A stretch of DNA of 64,000 nt from Stropharia rugosoannulata (Eukaryota > Basidiomycota > Agaricomycetes > Agaricales > Strophariaceae), in assembly GCA_028532985.1 (NCBI GenBank), contig JANCIK010000001.1, forward strand, positions 4,588,001-4,652,000. Reading direction: 5' to 3'. The notes beneath the pieces are model-generated. The model saw only the letters and a list, made by a program, of their open reading frames with translations. It did not search any database and had not been told where the DNA came from. The position numbers and the translations under genes were made by a program. This document shows positions 22,418-33,894 of the stretch, one piece after another (position 1 is the first letter of the stretch; the number at the start of each line of letters is the position of its first letter).

Positions 22418-23277
22418 TTGAAAGACTACGTGTAGACATCCTGTATCAGTGTAATGAATAGTTTGCATATCGAATGCTTATTTTAAATAACAGCAGCAGC
22501 ACCGACTGTGCATACATTAAGATTATGAGAAACCGGAGACCCAAGATATGCAGTCTCGTACTTAGATTATTGGACCAAAGGCACTATATACTGAATCTCA
22601 ACTGACTTAAACATCGTCATTGCCACCAGTTGCATTGCCGCTAACTGATTTTGGTGACAGAAATGACTTATCAAATACGTCTTGTTTTTGAATTTGCGGT
22701 TAACAGAGAAATAGGCCTCCGAGGTCATTTCTAACTTGTTCGCGGACCAAGAATATCGAAACAGAAATATGACGTATATGAAGGACGCGTTTTCGTCACC
22801 GGGCCGCATGTATACAAGTCGGCGCCAGCAGTAGCCCGTAGGCCAGCCGTCGCGTGCCACAGCTCATTAATGAGTTTAACTTATTTTTTCAGTCCTGCCG
22901 CATTTCGAGTCCGGTCAGCCCGTCATGGCCAGCGTCACCCGAGTCAACGCAAGGCTAGGGGTCATATCTATGGAAAGGTTTGAAATATGTACTCGGGCAT
23001 GGATATTCCCTGAATAGGTAAGTAAATGCCATTTAAAGGTCAATACATTCAGCAAAGTGATTGACAATCATCATCATCGTCGTCAAATACATGTGCCGGT
23101 GCATGCGTGAGATGTACATGATCTATGTCATACTTGATATGCGTCAATCACAAAACACAGCAATGTGGAATGGATTCTGTAATCAGATTTCAAATTTAGA
23201 GCCGCGGCGCTTGGTATAAGAGCATGGTTTCTGTGGATACAACTCCCCAGCTGCGCTCTCACCCTCCCATCTGTTAC
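22418..23277. other. Intergenic between secreted proteins B and C
   Basis: No gene supported. TATAAG at 23215-23220 is a candidate core promoter for protein C. Confidence 0.55.
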
Positions 23278-23294
23278 CTCGCCGGTCGAGATAC
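23278..23294 (+). promoter_or_regulatory. Conserved 5'-leader motif of secreted protein C
   Basis: CTCGCCGGTCGAGATAC, 7 nt before the ATG at 23302; nearly identical to the copy before protein A. Confidence 0.55.
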
Positions 23295-23301
23295 TATTGC
23301 C

Positions 23302-23921
23302 ATGCGTTTCTATACTGTATTCGCTACATTCGCTCTTCTCTGTACAAGCGTCCTGGCGGCGTGGCCACAGGGCGACCAGCCACAGACGAGAAGTTTAGAC
23401 AAAAGCAGCGAGTCGATCATGCTCAGTGTACGTCACTATCTTCATATGATTGGTGCATATAGCGTTTACTCACAGTATATTCTGAGCAGCGAAGAGACTT
23501 TCTTGACCGCGGTCGGGCATCACTAGCAAGGAGAGAAGTGTCAGATGCCGATGCATATGCAATGCAGGCTCATGCACATAACGCCCACGTAGACGCTGCC
23601 AAAGCTCACGACGATGCCGCGAAAGCGCATTTGGCTGCAGCACGGTACCATCAAAACCATCCCGACGGCTACACTTCACAGGCTAACCATCATATTCGGA
23701 AGCATAACGAACATATAGCGGAGGCCGAAAGACACGATGATATGGCGATGAAGCACTCTCGTATTATGGACAAGTCCGGGACCCTTCGACAGAAACATTA
23801 TGATCACGGACGAGAATCTTACTTTGATGCCGTTGAGTCTAAGGGTCAAGCCGAGAGGTCCAAAAATAACATAGGGGACTACAAGGCGTACATACGGAAC
23901 AATCCCAATCGGTCAACTTAA
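23302..23921 (+). CDS. Secreted Ala/His-rich helical protein C
   Basis: Seen: two exons, 23302-23427 and 23490-23921, 62-bp intron at phase 0, predicting 185 aa. Signal peptide MRFYTVFATFALLCTSVLAA followed by WPQGDQPQTRSLD, which matches protein A (WQQTGRLQTRSMD). After the intron come RRDFLDRGR and ARREVSD, then helical A/H/D/K repeats (AHAHNAHVDAAKAHDDAAKA), a central YHQNHPDGYTSQA that corresponds to HADGSPYQK in protein A, and a LRQKHYDHGRESYFDAVESK block matching KQKHIDKAGDAILEANESK of A. So A and C are the closest pair. Function unknown. Confidence 0.84.
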
Positions 23922-24693
23922 GTCTTCTCAACTTACGTAGCACTTTGAATATAGACTTCTTGATGAATGAGTCTTTTTCACCACCGTTGTTCTTGAGTCA
24001 ACCTTTTGAGTCAACGCAATTGAGTTGTGACCCGTAGTGATGAACGTTGACGGCGTGCGACAAAGCTATTGCCTTGGGCTTTGCCGACGGTAAGCGGGGG
24101 ATAACACTGCCATTCTACGATCTTTCAATTCCTTGTCTTTCCTGCAACATCAAAACACGAGAAACACTGAGAATAGATATGCAAGTTCGCAGTCAAGCCG
24201 ATATATATCTTATGTTAACGTAAAGATATACTTTGGATTTGCTCGACCAATGCTCGACGATTGTATAAGCTTGAAGCTTGAAGCGCTGAACTTCTCCAGG
24301 ACAATTCCTGGGCTACTCCCAGGAAATCACAGGTTTTGGGAGTCCGCGTGATGATCGACATTCTGTCCTCAGGCTTCTGTCACCTCTGCGAATATAATTA
24401 AGCGAGCATCATATGGGGATACATACTACATACATTCGATTTCGGGGAGCACGGCGAAATCTAGCGACGTAACTTCACAAGACATAATGCATAAAGTCTA
24501 GTATATTTATGTATGCTTCAACTTAAAGCCGTCAGAACGATCACCCTTTTTCTCGCACCTCATCAATGCTTAGGCTAAATATAGACGCATATCTTGGAAT
24601 TCCACGTCTGTCTACCGCTGCACCATCTCGTCTTTCTCACAACATTGAAACATGGAAAAGTAATAATCATGTAAGTTAGATGTACTACTAGTA
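23922..24693. other. Intergenic between secreted proteins C and D
   Basis: No gene seen. AAGCTTGAAGCTTGAAG occurs near 24270; similar AAGCTTCAAG words recur at about 33660 and 34640. Confidence 0.55.
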
Positions 24694-25287
24694 CTACGTA
24701 TGCCTACGCATCTGGGCATGTACACGATCAGCGCTAGATTTCGACTCGATTGCGTGGCGTTTAGAGTCGACCGCTCTCTCCGCTGAGCGCTGAGCGGTTT
24801 GTGCAGCAGTGTGAGTTTCCACAAGATGGCCACTTTTCATGATGTAGGTCCCATTGCGACCCAACCGCGCCATCTCTTCGTGTGACTTTTGCATTTCCTG
24901 GTAGTCCTTGGACTTTTGTTCATGCTTTTGGCCTTTTTGCTCGTGGTAGTCTGCTGACTCCTTATCTCCGATCTTATGGTAAGATAGAGCGGCTTGAGTG
25001 TGTGCTGTAGCAGCTTCTAAGTGTGCTTGTTGAGCGTTACTGCTAGCAACCGCTGCAGCCTCGTGCGCCGCTATAGCATGACTTTGGAATGTCCTCCGCT
25101 AAAGAAGAATCAATAGGCGTACTTTGATCTGACGAGTTCTCAAGAGTATACATACCATGAGCATGGAGTCGAAGCCATCGGTAGCAGTACTTATGCCTCT
25201 GCTTTCCAAACGGTAAAACGATGAAGGCGCAGCCAGCGTACTCGTCCAGAGGAGGGCAAAGGTGAGGAAAGAAGTGAGGTATAGCAT
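24694..25287 (-). CDS. Secreted Ala/His-rich helical protein D
   Basis: Seen: two exons, 25287-25156 and 25098-24694, 57-bp intron at phase 0, predicting 178 aa. Signal peptide MLYLTSFLTFALLWTSTLAA, then SFYRLESRGIS. The second exon starts RRTFQS as in the other copies. The helical part has AIAAHEAAAVASSNAQQAHL, then a Lys/Gln-rich run (YHEQKGQKHEQKSKDYQEM), and TAQRSAERAVDSKRHAIESK. It ends RVHAQMRRHT, like the MHT end of protein A. It is the most diverged of the four and richer in Lys/Gln/Ser, less in His. It is convergent with protein C. Confidence 0.82.
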
Positions 25288-25296
25288 AGCTTAGTA

Positions 25297-25315
25297 GTAG
25301 GTCCCGACCGGCGAA
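25297..25315 (-). promoter_or_regulatory. Diverged 5'-leader motif of secreted protein D
   Basis: Minus-strand TTCGCCGGTCGGGACCTAC, 9 nt before the ATG at 25287. It matches the first ten positions of the element before proteins A-C but has drifted in GAGATAC. Confidence 0.4.
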
Positions 25316-25977
25316 AACCTAGTTAATGGATTGTGGAAGATAGTGGAGCTCAGCTGAGGAATACCCAAGATGTCCGTGATTTTAAAGGTGTTTTCTCGGG
25401 TTCGATCATACATAGGTATGCAAACAGTTTGACATTTATGATATCAATCGTCATACTTCGCCCGTGGAGAAAGCTATCAGAAGTTGTCAGATGTAAAATT
25501 TCCCACCTTGAAAAGATGAAACATACATGTAACTCAGATGAGATCGCGTAGAATTGGTGTAGAAACTTGTAGAAAGCAAGTCGAACTTGAGCCAAGTGTT
25601 GGCTAGAGCCTGCTAGAGCCCAGTGTTGACCGGATTTTGATTGGAATAAACTCAAATTTGAAATACCGTTGCATGCTGTTGCATGACAACGCCGCCAACT
25701 TCCCACACACTTTATTACCGCTTTTTCGCAGACGCTTTACTACTCTTACTGAGTTGGTATTCAAGTAACACACAGCCCATGGTCTAACCTATTCCTTACT
25801 ATGCCTGTTATTTTACCTCATAAAAGGTATTTCTGTCAAGAATAGCGGATTAATGCGTTTATCTGAGATGCCAAATTCACCTTTTATTGATGGACTTAAT
25901 CCGGGTCCACTCGACATAGATATCATGATCTCAATACTCTAGGTGTCAGGCCAGAAGCATATTTTATTTTCACACGT
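25316..25977. other. Intergenic
   Basis: Promoter side of secreted protein D and 3' flank of the P450. No gene supported. Confidence 0.55.
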
Positions 25978-27954
25978 TTACTCGACTACACGCTTGAACT
26001 GCAAGAAGACACGCTCACCCAGAGGTCTTGCCTGTTATCAAGGTATACGTGAGTCAATGAAGCACTTTCAGAACAACGGACGGAGTATACCTGATGTATG
26101 TCGTTTCGGTCATGTTGCGGAAGGTCCTTCGGTGGGCGACCGGCAGCATCTACCACATCGAAATCATAGGCAACAAGCATCATAGCCACTATCATCTTAA
26201 TTTCCAGCTTTGCGATTTTCATCCCTGTGCATGGATGACGGCCTAAGAGTTTTGGCAAAAAGTGGCTTAGTACATTCGTAGAAACATTCGACAACCCAAC
26301 TCACCAGCGCCCCACCCCAAGAATGCATGTGTCGATCTTTTGTCCTCTTCCCGCCCAGGAAGATAGCGGTTGGGATCAAATTCATCTGGACTGGTATATA
26401 TCTCCGCATTTCTGTGAACGTCAGAGACGGAATATGCAATGAAATCCCCGGGATTGATGACCCCGCCCGAAACTGTGATATTTTCTTCAATATTACGTCG
26501 CAGCATGGTAGACGTGAATATCAGACGGATGGTCTCCCTGATAACCAGCTCAAGCATTGGCATCTCATCCTCCCATACGGTTGCGGGAATAGATGAAAGG
26601 CGCTTATGGAGTGGTTCGTCAGATGTGGTGTTCGTGTGCTTCTCGATCATTTCTTCCGCTTCTTTTCTGACTTTCGCACGCCATTCTGGGTGTTTCCAGA
26701 GGAAAAGAAGAGCCCAGCATGCTTAAACCGAGTGAGTGCTAATTCTTCGACAATGATAACAAGACTTACATTGAATCCCGGTGTTAATGACACCCGCGAA
26801 AACTACCCCAAGGATAAACTACCATAGTGCGTAAGCATCGCCTAATAGAAGAACTTGGTGCCGGGACACCATTAAATACCTGAATGACATCAGTTGTCGA
26901 GTTCCCTTGTGCCAGTAAAACATCTATAGTATCCGTTGTAGGTACTTTGGCCTCTTTTCTGAGTTCCACGTAATGCTTCAATAACATGTAAAGTTCACGG
27001 GTAGCAACCTCCTTTGCCTTCTTTGCACGACCCGGGAACCAAGGCAGAAGTAGAGCAGTAGGTGTGGCACTTTTTTCGAGTGTCCAGTAGAGATCTTGGA
27101 TGCGTTTTATATCATCAAGATTGTTGGACAACTCGGCACAGCTAGCCATCCTGACCGTCATTTGAAATACGAGCTATGGTTTTCAATAAGAAACCCGTCA
27201 AGTCAAAGAAAATGTACATTCCACGTACGTCGTAAATGTCTTTGAATGGGTCAATGCGCCCTTCTGTTCCCCATATTTTCATCCTTCTATCCATGTCGTC
27301 AAATAGCGCAGGGATGTCTTGGATCCTCAGCGACATATGCACCTTTATAACTGGGGTAACTTACTGTCTGTTAATCGCCTTTTGTTTGTGAACAGTGCAG
27401 CGATTTGTTTGTTAAACCAAGCCGTGCTCTCGTCATCCCGACCTTTCATTTTTATATCTTTAAGAGACGGCGACTGGGTAGTCATATCAGATTGCCCAGA
27501 TCCATTACTGTAAAGCAAGATAGTATCGTACCGCTCCGAAAAGAATCCTATATCCCTCTGTGAAGTTCAGATCCTTGGAGTCATAGAACATCTGACGCCC
27601 TTCTTCACCACGCAGGGCGACGATCTTATGCTGTAAGCAATTGAATAAGAGTTAGAAGCGTTTTGAACTCATAGAAACAGCCAGACGTACGTGAAGTACG
27701 TTGAATTTAAAGTGAGGAGAAGGATTTTTCTGAAAATTGCTCCATATGAAATCATAGCGTTTGGTGAAGAACGTCCAAGCCGTAAGTACAGGAATCCCGC
27801 CCAATGTCCTAATTGATCCTTTCCTAGGTGCGCTTGACCCAAGAAAAAAGGTTATGAAAGCCAGGGAAGCGAGGAGAGTAGATATGCCATAGGCAATCAC
27901 GGTGGGTGATGGCTGGTAAGCTGAGAGACTGTGCAATATGGACGAGACAACCAT
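25978..27954 (-). CDS. Cytochrome P450 monooxygenase
   Basis: Known family: haem-thiolate monooxygenase, usually anchored in the ER membrane by an N-terminal helix. Seen: nine exons, 27954-27691, 27630-27532, 27473-27365, 27317-27229, 27173-26880, 26818-26770, 26721-26305, 26242-26091 and 26031-25978, predicting 508 aa. There is an N-terminal membrane helix (STLLASLAFITFFLG), then GGIPVLTAW, FQMTVRMAS, I-helix FAGVINTGIQSCW, K-helix LELVIRETIRL (ExxR), PERF-like DEFDPNRYLP and haem loop FLGWGAGRHPCTG with the Cys ligand. The I helix lacks the usual acidic-Thr pair, as in some fungal P450 groups. I chose the ATG at 27954 because the protein then starts like its relatives; an in-frame ATG at 28098 would add 48 residues. 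Substrate unknown. Confidence 0.88.
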
Positions 27955-28695
27955 GAGAGGTGGTTGACGAATTGTCGGACGCCGTACGACCGTTCTTCTA
28001 TATATACGGTCTACGAACTCCTCAGCGTGGGATATAGAACACACTGATCTTGCATAATATGCTGGAAACAGAGCCCTTATTTTAGTTTTCAAAGTCATGC
28101 ATGTCAGTATCCGACGCTAGCTTCCCACCAAGATACAGTGATTCGGGGCCCGGGCGGAGGTGCTCTCCCTTTGACAAATCTACTTCACGGAATTCAACTT
28201 CTTTTTGAGGTTCGGTTCGCCTGTTCTTTTATTTCTTGATGTTGCGTCGATCTGGTTACGGCATGCAATTAGCAGTGATTAACTTCTTTCTGTGTATTAT
28301 GATTGTACCCGTCAGTGTACTAGGGAGGAATGTTTGATGCCCGTCGTCGATGTATAAGGTGAATAGACAGTGCCGGCTTGGTGCCAGCGCTCTTTCGTTT
28401 TCATAAGCCAGAAAGATATTGAACTCAAACGCTGCCATGGCTGCTTCGCCTCAACTATCTGAGTCCGGAAATACACAACAGTCAAAAAAGGAAGATCTAT
28501 ATGAGTACACATAAATGTTACGTAGCGGTGTATAACTTTAAGTGTCACTGACGGCTACTTGCTTTCGGGACGATATTTATTTGAGTGAGCGTCGTGCACA
28601 TGACCCGAGTGGACCTATGGGAATCTGTTCATATTTTAATACTCTTCCGATCGGAGGAGTTCTACCTTTCCGCACTAATAACGCTAGTTTCCCAT
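27955..28695. other. Intergenic upstream of the P450
   Basis: Contains the alternative P450 start at 28098 (open frame 28098-27955). Otherwise no gene seen. Confidence 0.5.
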
Positions 28696-30718
28696 TCACG
28701 TATTCCATCTCTCGTCGGCGACCTCAGCGAATACTACGAACTCAAGAGACATTCCTTTACGTAGCAGCACTGGCTTGCAACACTCATAGCCATCTTTAGC
28801 CCGTTTTAGATCACCTTTATTCTCTAATGCTCTCTGAAGGATCCACTTCCCCTATTATATATATTTCGTGTCAGGCTTGCCCAATGGGTCCATTAGAGCA
28901 AAAATGATAAACGTACCGTATATTGCACATGCCCGATACCGATTGACCTTAGCTTGCTCTCGTCACTGTGACACATCATGCGCCTAGCGTCCACAATGCT
29001 GAAGTCCAATGGGCGGTAATCAGACCATGCAAGCATTTCGTCGCAGCGCTTCTCATAAAATTGTCCTGGGGAGCACTGAACTTTAAGCTTTAGCGTTGTT
29101 AGCTGCAAAGCAGCGCTGATAGCCTTTATGATAGCGTCCTGTAAGTAGGGTTAGTTACGAAGTTATTAGACATTTAATTGCCGAGCTGAGGCATACGAAG
29201 GCAACATTGGAAGTAAGATCAGACCACTCACCACGTTCGGTGCAATGAGAGAGCATCCTAAAACCGTAAGGCGCGGAAACATTGAGCATGCACGAGTAAT
29301 ATCTGCTAGTGAGAGAGGTGCGTCGCCCAGTACAAGCTCGGTAAGCGTTTCGGCGTATCGGGAGCTCATGTCATGCAAAAAGCATCTCGGCGCGCCGATA
29401 GCAGTGTAGGCGACCCCGACATTCTTTATGACAGGGACATTGTTGACGTTATTCTCCTTAGTCTTCGGAGCAGCATGGGGAGGGCTGTATAAAACCGGCG
29501 GGAAGGAATATGCGAGTGCATTCAGTCGGAACGACTCCAACCCCGAAGATGGTAAGATTGTTTTGCGCAGCCAAGACCATAGACGATGGGCACCCGCCAT
29601 ATCTAGGGAGGTGGTACGCACTGTCAAATGGCGTAGAGCTGGAATATGACGGCAACCGTTGTCCTCTTCATTGCGTTCTTCGTGTCCAGTTAGATGACGA
29701 CTGGTTCCAGTGAAATATTCTGTATCAAGTACGCGTAAGGCCGATGAGATAATCATGGGCAGGGCGGCGGCCGGTGCGCCTTTAAGGCGCAAATTTTGAA
29801 TGTGGGGGAAGTGTGAGAAAACTACAGCCCAATAGTAGGGGCGTCTACGTCGTTGGTCAAATGCTGGATGCGGCGGAGGGACAGAGAGAAAAGAAACACC
29901 TACGTTCATGAAGAGGATATTCAAACGAGCTAACACCGAGCTCAAGGTGTGTCAGGCTTGCCCCGAGAGAAAATGCAGTAGAGCTGGATCGCATTGTGAG
30001 CGGAGGACCCTGCATACACCAGATCGCAAGTCGAGTGACGGATGAGAGTGTAAAAAGCTGGTTCCAAACGTCCGCTCCCAGCGCGTTGTATGTACGTATA
30101 GTGAGCGATCGCACGTGTAGCAACTTTACCACAGCCAGGATCGCGGAAAGGGTGTCTGTTGAGCATGTACTGTCGTCGACCCATGTTAGAGAGTGAAGGT
30201 TTGAGCATAGCGCAAGGGCATTAATTGTGTGCTGGACTATTTTAGGATCGCTTTCAATCATCCCACAATGAATTGCTCCTATTTTGGTTAATCCTTTGAG
30301 TGAATATGCTTCTTTATCAAGCATACCTGTTTCCGTAATGTGACGAACATATCTCGCCAGTTCAGGTCTCTTGAGAAGAATATATGACATATGGTGTTTG
30401 AAGGTCTGCGTGTGTTTGCATTGCGATCAGATCGTATACATACGGTCAGACGTAGGTGCTGCGAAGAAACAATATGGAACCTACTTTAGACATGACCCTA
30501 GAATCCAAGTTACTGTAAAGACACGGTGTTGCAAGCCGGTTGAACAGCTTGTTTACCAGAGTGCACGCATACCAGTCTCGTTGGAGTGCGAGTTGTGCCA
30601 GAATAGCTGGGAGCACATCCACCGGAAGATATTGAAACGGCGCACCATAGTTGTGTTTTTCAGTAAGCGAAGGCATATCGTGGTCGTTCCGGAAGGAAAG
30701 TGGCTGAATGTATGCCAT
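28696..30718 (-). CDS. F-box protein (leucine-rich-repeat-like)
   Basis: Known family: F-box proteins recruit targets to SCF ubiquitin ligases via Skp1; Agaricomycetes have many rapidly evolving members. Seen: five exons, 30718-30485, 30405-29937, 29863-29232, 29138-28917 and 28851-28696, predicting 570 aa. An F-box lies at about residues 28-75 (LPVDVLPAILAQLALQRDW, ACTLVNKLFNRLATPCLYSN). The middle has LRR-like segments (NLHSLTWVD, VRSLTIRTY, ASLTHLELG, IQNLRLKGAP, PALRHLTVR). The last exons give DARRMMCHSDESKLRSIGIG and end LEFVVFAEVADERWNT. The exon 2 donor is ambiguous: 29937 (73-bp intron) or 29904 (40-bp). Target unknown. Confidence 0.8.
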
Positions 30719-31628
30719 TCTGCATTCGTTTTATACACTTGTTGCTCGGATCTGTTTGGTTAGAAGGTCAAAGACCATGACGGCACAAGAACATTCAGGC
30801 CCATTCAGGGCTAAAATGAGCCCACAAGCGAAAACGTTGCCCGAAGACACCGACCACAGCTGATCCGGTGAGCGGCCATGGACGGCCCACTAAAAAGTTC
30901 GCCTGTAAAAGGGAATATCTTATCGCATGACCGCACATTATGTTCGGCGACGGGAAGTCTATGGAGGCTTGGCCAAATATAGCGACCGCCACCGCAATGC
31001 AATCGGTGTTAACGCCCGCCCATGATCTCCTCAGGTCTGTTGTTTATTTTTGAATTTGAATTCCGTCGATTTTACTCATGGGCCTCTCGGACAGAAGAGT
31101 CATCAATGACAGCCCTGTTAATGGATTGTTTGACTGTTTGTCAGATCAAGAACAGCCTTGTATTGACCTGTACCGACGGTCTCAGAGTATAAACTCACTG
31201 ATTATGGTCCTCAAATAGGTGATGATAGGCAGCGCCAATCCGGGAGGGACAACTTAGCGGATTAGAAAGCGTCCTGCTTTACTTTGCTTGCGACAGTGTT
31301 ATTGTATAAGGGATGTATCTAGGAGTTCAAGGTCACCATGAGTACACAGACGTAAACGGATTTTGAATGAACTGCATCTACGAGATGACAAGGCACTCAC
31401 ATTATTTAGGACTAGAGATACTAGTAATTGATACCTGTTTTCCAGATTATGTTCCCCACATACGTACTAAGTTTAGGATGACAGACTAACCTGCGCGAGA
31501 CCACCTATGAAATACATCTGTATACAGCTAGAAGGGGGGAATCTACAAGAAAAGATGTGGATATAGCACTCAACATTATGCCAACCATGGCCATAAAGCT
31601 CGCAAAACAGAATGAGATAACGAAGATC
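30719..31628. other. Intergenic between F-box gene and LSM4
   Basis: No gene supported on either strand. Confidence 0.55.
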
Positions 31629-32358
31629 CTATGCCCCACGACCACGCCCCCTTGGACCCCGCATCGGACCGCCCCTTGCGCCGCGTCCTGGAGACATTCA
31701 GTGAAATAATGACATAGATAGCCGATAGAATTACCTCTTGGACCTCCACGACCTATATAACTCGGCTGAGTATTGCGAATCGTCTGATGAGCGGTAGTGC
31801 TTACCACCAGCATGTCCTCCCCTGGCGTTCCTCCCTACATCTCGTGCCCTGTTCTGTTCTTCCTTCACTACATCAAGCAACGTGTCTGGGACGCGCAAGT
31901 ACTTAATCTACGCAGAAGAAATGTAAGCATGTAATCCTGTCGCATGCGATTGATACGGGAAGTTAAAAAGTTGACGTTGATGTTGCCGCATTTCACATCG
32001 AGTGCGTATTACACAGTGTTGCGGCGGGACAACCAACGATGCCAAAGCAGATTGACGCACTGTACTTCCGCGAATGTAGCACTCCTTCAGCTTCCAGAAC
32101 CGGTCTCCGTCGGGGTTTGTCTGATACACCTCTCTTAAAGTGATGTTCATGAAGTTATCGCAGTTGACAAGATGGCCATTCAGAGTCTCGCCGTTCTTCA
32201 ACTCGACAAGCTGTATGCATGTCAGAGGTCCGCTGAACTGTCCTTAGCAAGTTCAAGACGCACCATAGGCTTATTTTGGGCGGCCGTCAGGAGCGACAAT
32301 GGTAGCTGAGCATACCATAAGCTTAGAGTCGCATTGAAGGAACAGAGATCCTTACCAT
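31629..32358 (-). CDS. LSM4: U6 snRNA-associated Sm-like protein LSm4
   Basis: Known role: LSm4 is a subunit of the LSm2-8 ring that binds the 3' end of U6 snRNA in splicing, and of LSm1-7 in mRNA decay. Seen: six exons, 32358-32356 (only the ATG), 32305-32264, 32210-32061, 31907-31805, 31752-31735 and 31687-31629, predicting 124 aa. After the start comes [19 protein letters not shown], then Sm1 ([20 protein letters not shown]), [15 protein letters not shown] (Sm2), [13 protein letters not shown] and a Gly/Arg-rich tail (GRGGPRGGRGARGG) typical of LSm4. The fourth exon is preceded by an unusually long 153-bp intron. The ATG|GTAAGG splice joins the start codon directly to Leu2, the residue expected in LSm4. 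Confidence 0.93.
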
Positions 32359-32603
32359 GGTCGATAATGGGTGATGGTGGTTTCCAATGAACCAAGGAAC
32401 GCGTTTCTCTCGTATAGGCACGTGATTGGCTTAGGCCGACGCCGCGGCGGCCCCCGCTTCCGGCCGGGCTCTTCTGCCAGTACCTCGCTTGACCGCTCTC
32501 GTCAAGCTCTCGTAATCTCATCGTTAAATTCTCATCGTAGCTCGCCAGTTTATGTAAAGGACGTAAGTAGACTGTCGATACTAGCAACTACATATATGAT
32601 ATA

Positions 32604-33174
32604 CAGTTGAGATCCTCATAACCCATACCCATCGGGAGTCACCCCAGGCTATGGGTTTTGAGAGGTTATGGGTTGCGAGAAGTGTGATAAAAATAGATTA
32701 TAACATTTTTCGTCCGCCAACTCCAGTAATCTCGTCCCAAATGCCTCCAGCTCCTATAACATAATCGTACTATGCAAAATTATCTCTATTATTCATACCA
32801 CAACGAAGATAGATCATTTATTGACTACGTCTTTGTCCAACCGCTGCAAGTCGGACAATGATTCGGAGTTTTAATTCTATTATTCTGACAAGAAAGAACG
32901 GCTTGGGACCTTTTTTAGGGGTATCAATACGCTTAAGAGACATTGGAGGCAAATATTGTGAGTGTATTTGGTAATTCTCAAGGTTTCTGTCCATCGGGTC
33001 GATAATTTTGTCAGGTCGGCCCCCATTTTACTAGCAGCAAAACTCATACTTGGCCGAAAAACCCTATGGGTTATGGGTCGCAAATCCCCGCAAACCAACT
33101 CGGTCGACAGATTTTTCTATGGGTTATATGGAGTTATGGGTTATGTCGGTTATGGGTTTTAAGGATTTCAACTG
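32604..33174. mobile_element. 571-bp MITE with TA target-site duplication
   Basis: Seen: the left end (32604) reads CAGTTGAGATCCTCATAACC and the right end, reverse-complemented from 33174, reads CAGTTGAAATCCTTAAAACC. So terminal inverted repeats of about 27 bp match with a few differences. Both ends are flanked by TA (32602-32603 and 33175-33176). Inside each end are several ATGGGTT/AACCCAT units. There is no transposase-size ORF. TA duplication is the hallmark of Tc1/mariner-type transposition, so this is probably a non-autonomous relative. It lies 245 bp upstream of the LSM4 start and may alter its promoter (inference). Confidence 0.75.
33056..33174. repeat. ATGGGTT-rich subterminal repeats of the MITE
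   Basis: At least five ATGGGTT/TTATGGGT units occur between 33056 and 33162, with inverted counterparts (AACCCAT) and direct ones at 32617-32672. They could be transposase-binding sites, by analogy with subterminal repeats of other elements. Confidence 0.55.
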
Positions 33175-33894
33175 TATTATATGTCTCGATCTCGTAGGTA
33201 GGCATACGCAGCAATAAATTATGGTCGTCCCAAGTTGCTTCAGAAACGGTGGATACTTGGCACTAAGCGGTGTTTCAAGGCAAGTCTGGACATATGTACT
33301 AGTAATAAATAGAGTATGCCATTTTGTACTTGCGGTGGTCGTTTGGCTGACGTAGATAACGGCAGATATTGGCATCCAGCACTTGAGTAGACCCTTTGAC
33401 ATCGGCGGTCGCCATCGTTTTATGTATATGCTACCCAACGAGATCTTGGGAACTCCATTCAAACAGTGTATGTAAAGGCGACAGCATGGACAACATTTAT
33501 TATGGCTAGAGATTATATACGATATAGGATATGTTACAAAATTAGATTCATAAAGAACAGAGCTATGCTTGTAAAAACTTGGGCCGAGCCGAGTATAGTA
33601 CGAACCGCATCCCCACAACTTAGAGCGTCGAACATCCACATCATCTACCTCATTATACTTGAAGCTTCAAGCTTGCACGATAATGATGAATTCTCTATAC
33701 ATTTGGCTTCTTATGTCTAGTACGGGATCCTGTTCCGGTAAAAAATAATATGTAGTGCATCTAGTCAGTGCCACCAAAAGATAGGGGTGCTTCAATGCGC
33801 ACCGTTCGATATGCTCCTCGTCTATGCCTTGATATTGTGTCCCCAGCTTGCTTCTCAGCGTATACGTCGGAAAGAGCATCTATGGAGGAATCAG

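Noticed and set aside
22567..22860. 97-aa minus-strand frame between secreted proteins
   Set aside because: No signal peptide or similarity to the neighbouring family; no splice support.
27318..27364. Coding-like residues VIKVHMSL upstream of the P450 exon at 27317
   Set aside because: They lie in a 47-bp GT-AG intron; removing it restores the frame NKRRLTDNIPALF expected in P450s.
33124..33639. 171-aa minus-strand frame
   Set aside because: Overlaps the MITE end, is rich in Tyr/Cys/Ser with no domain, and has no promoter or splice signal I could see.
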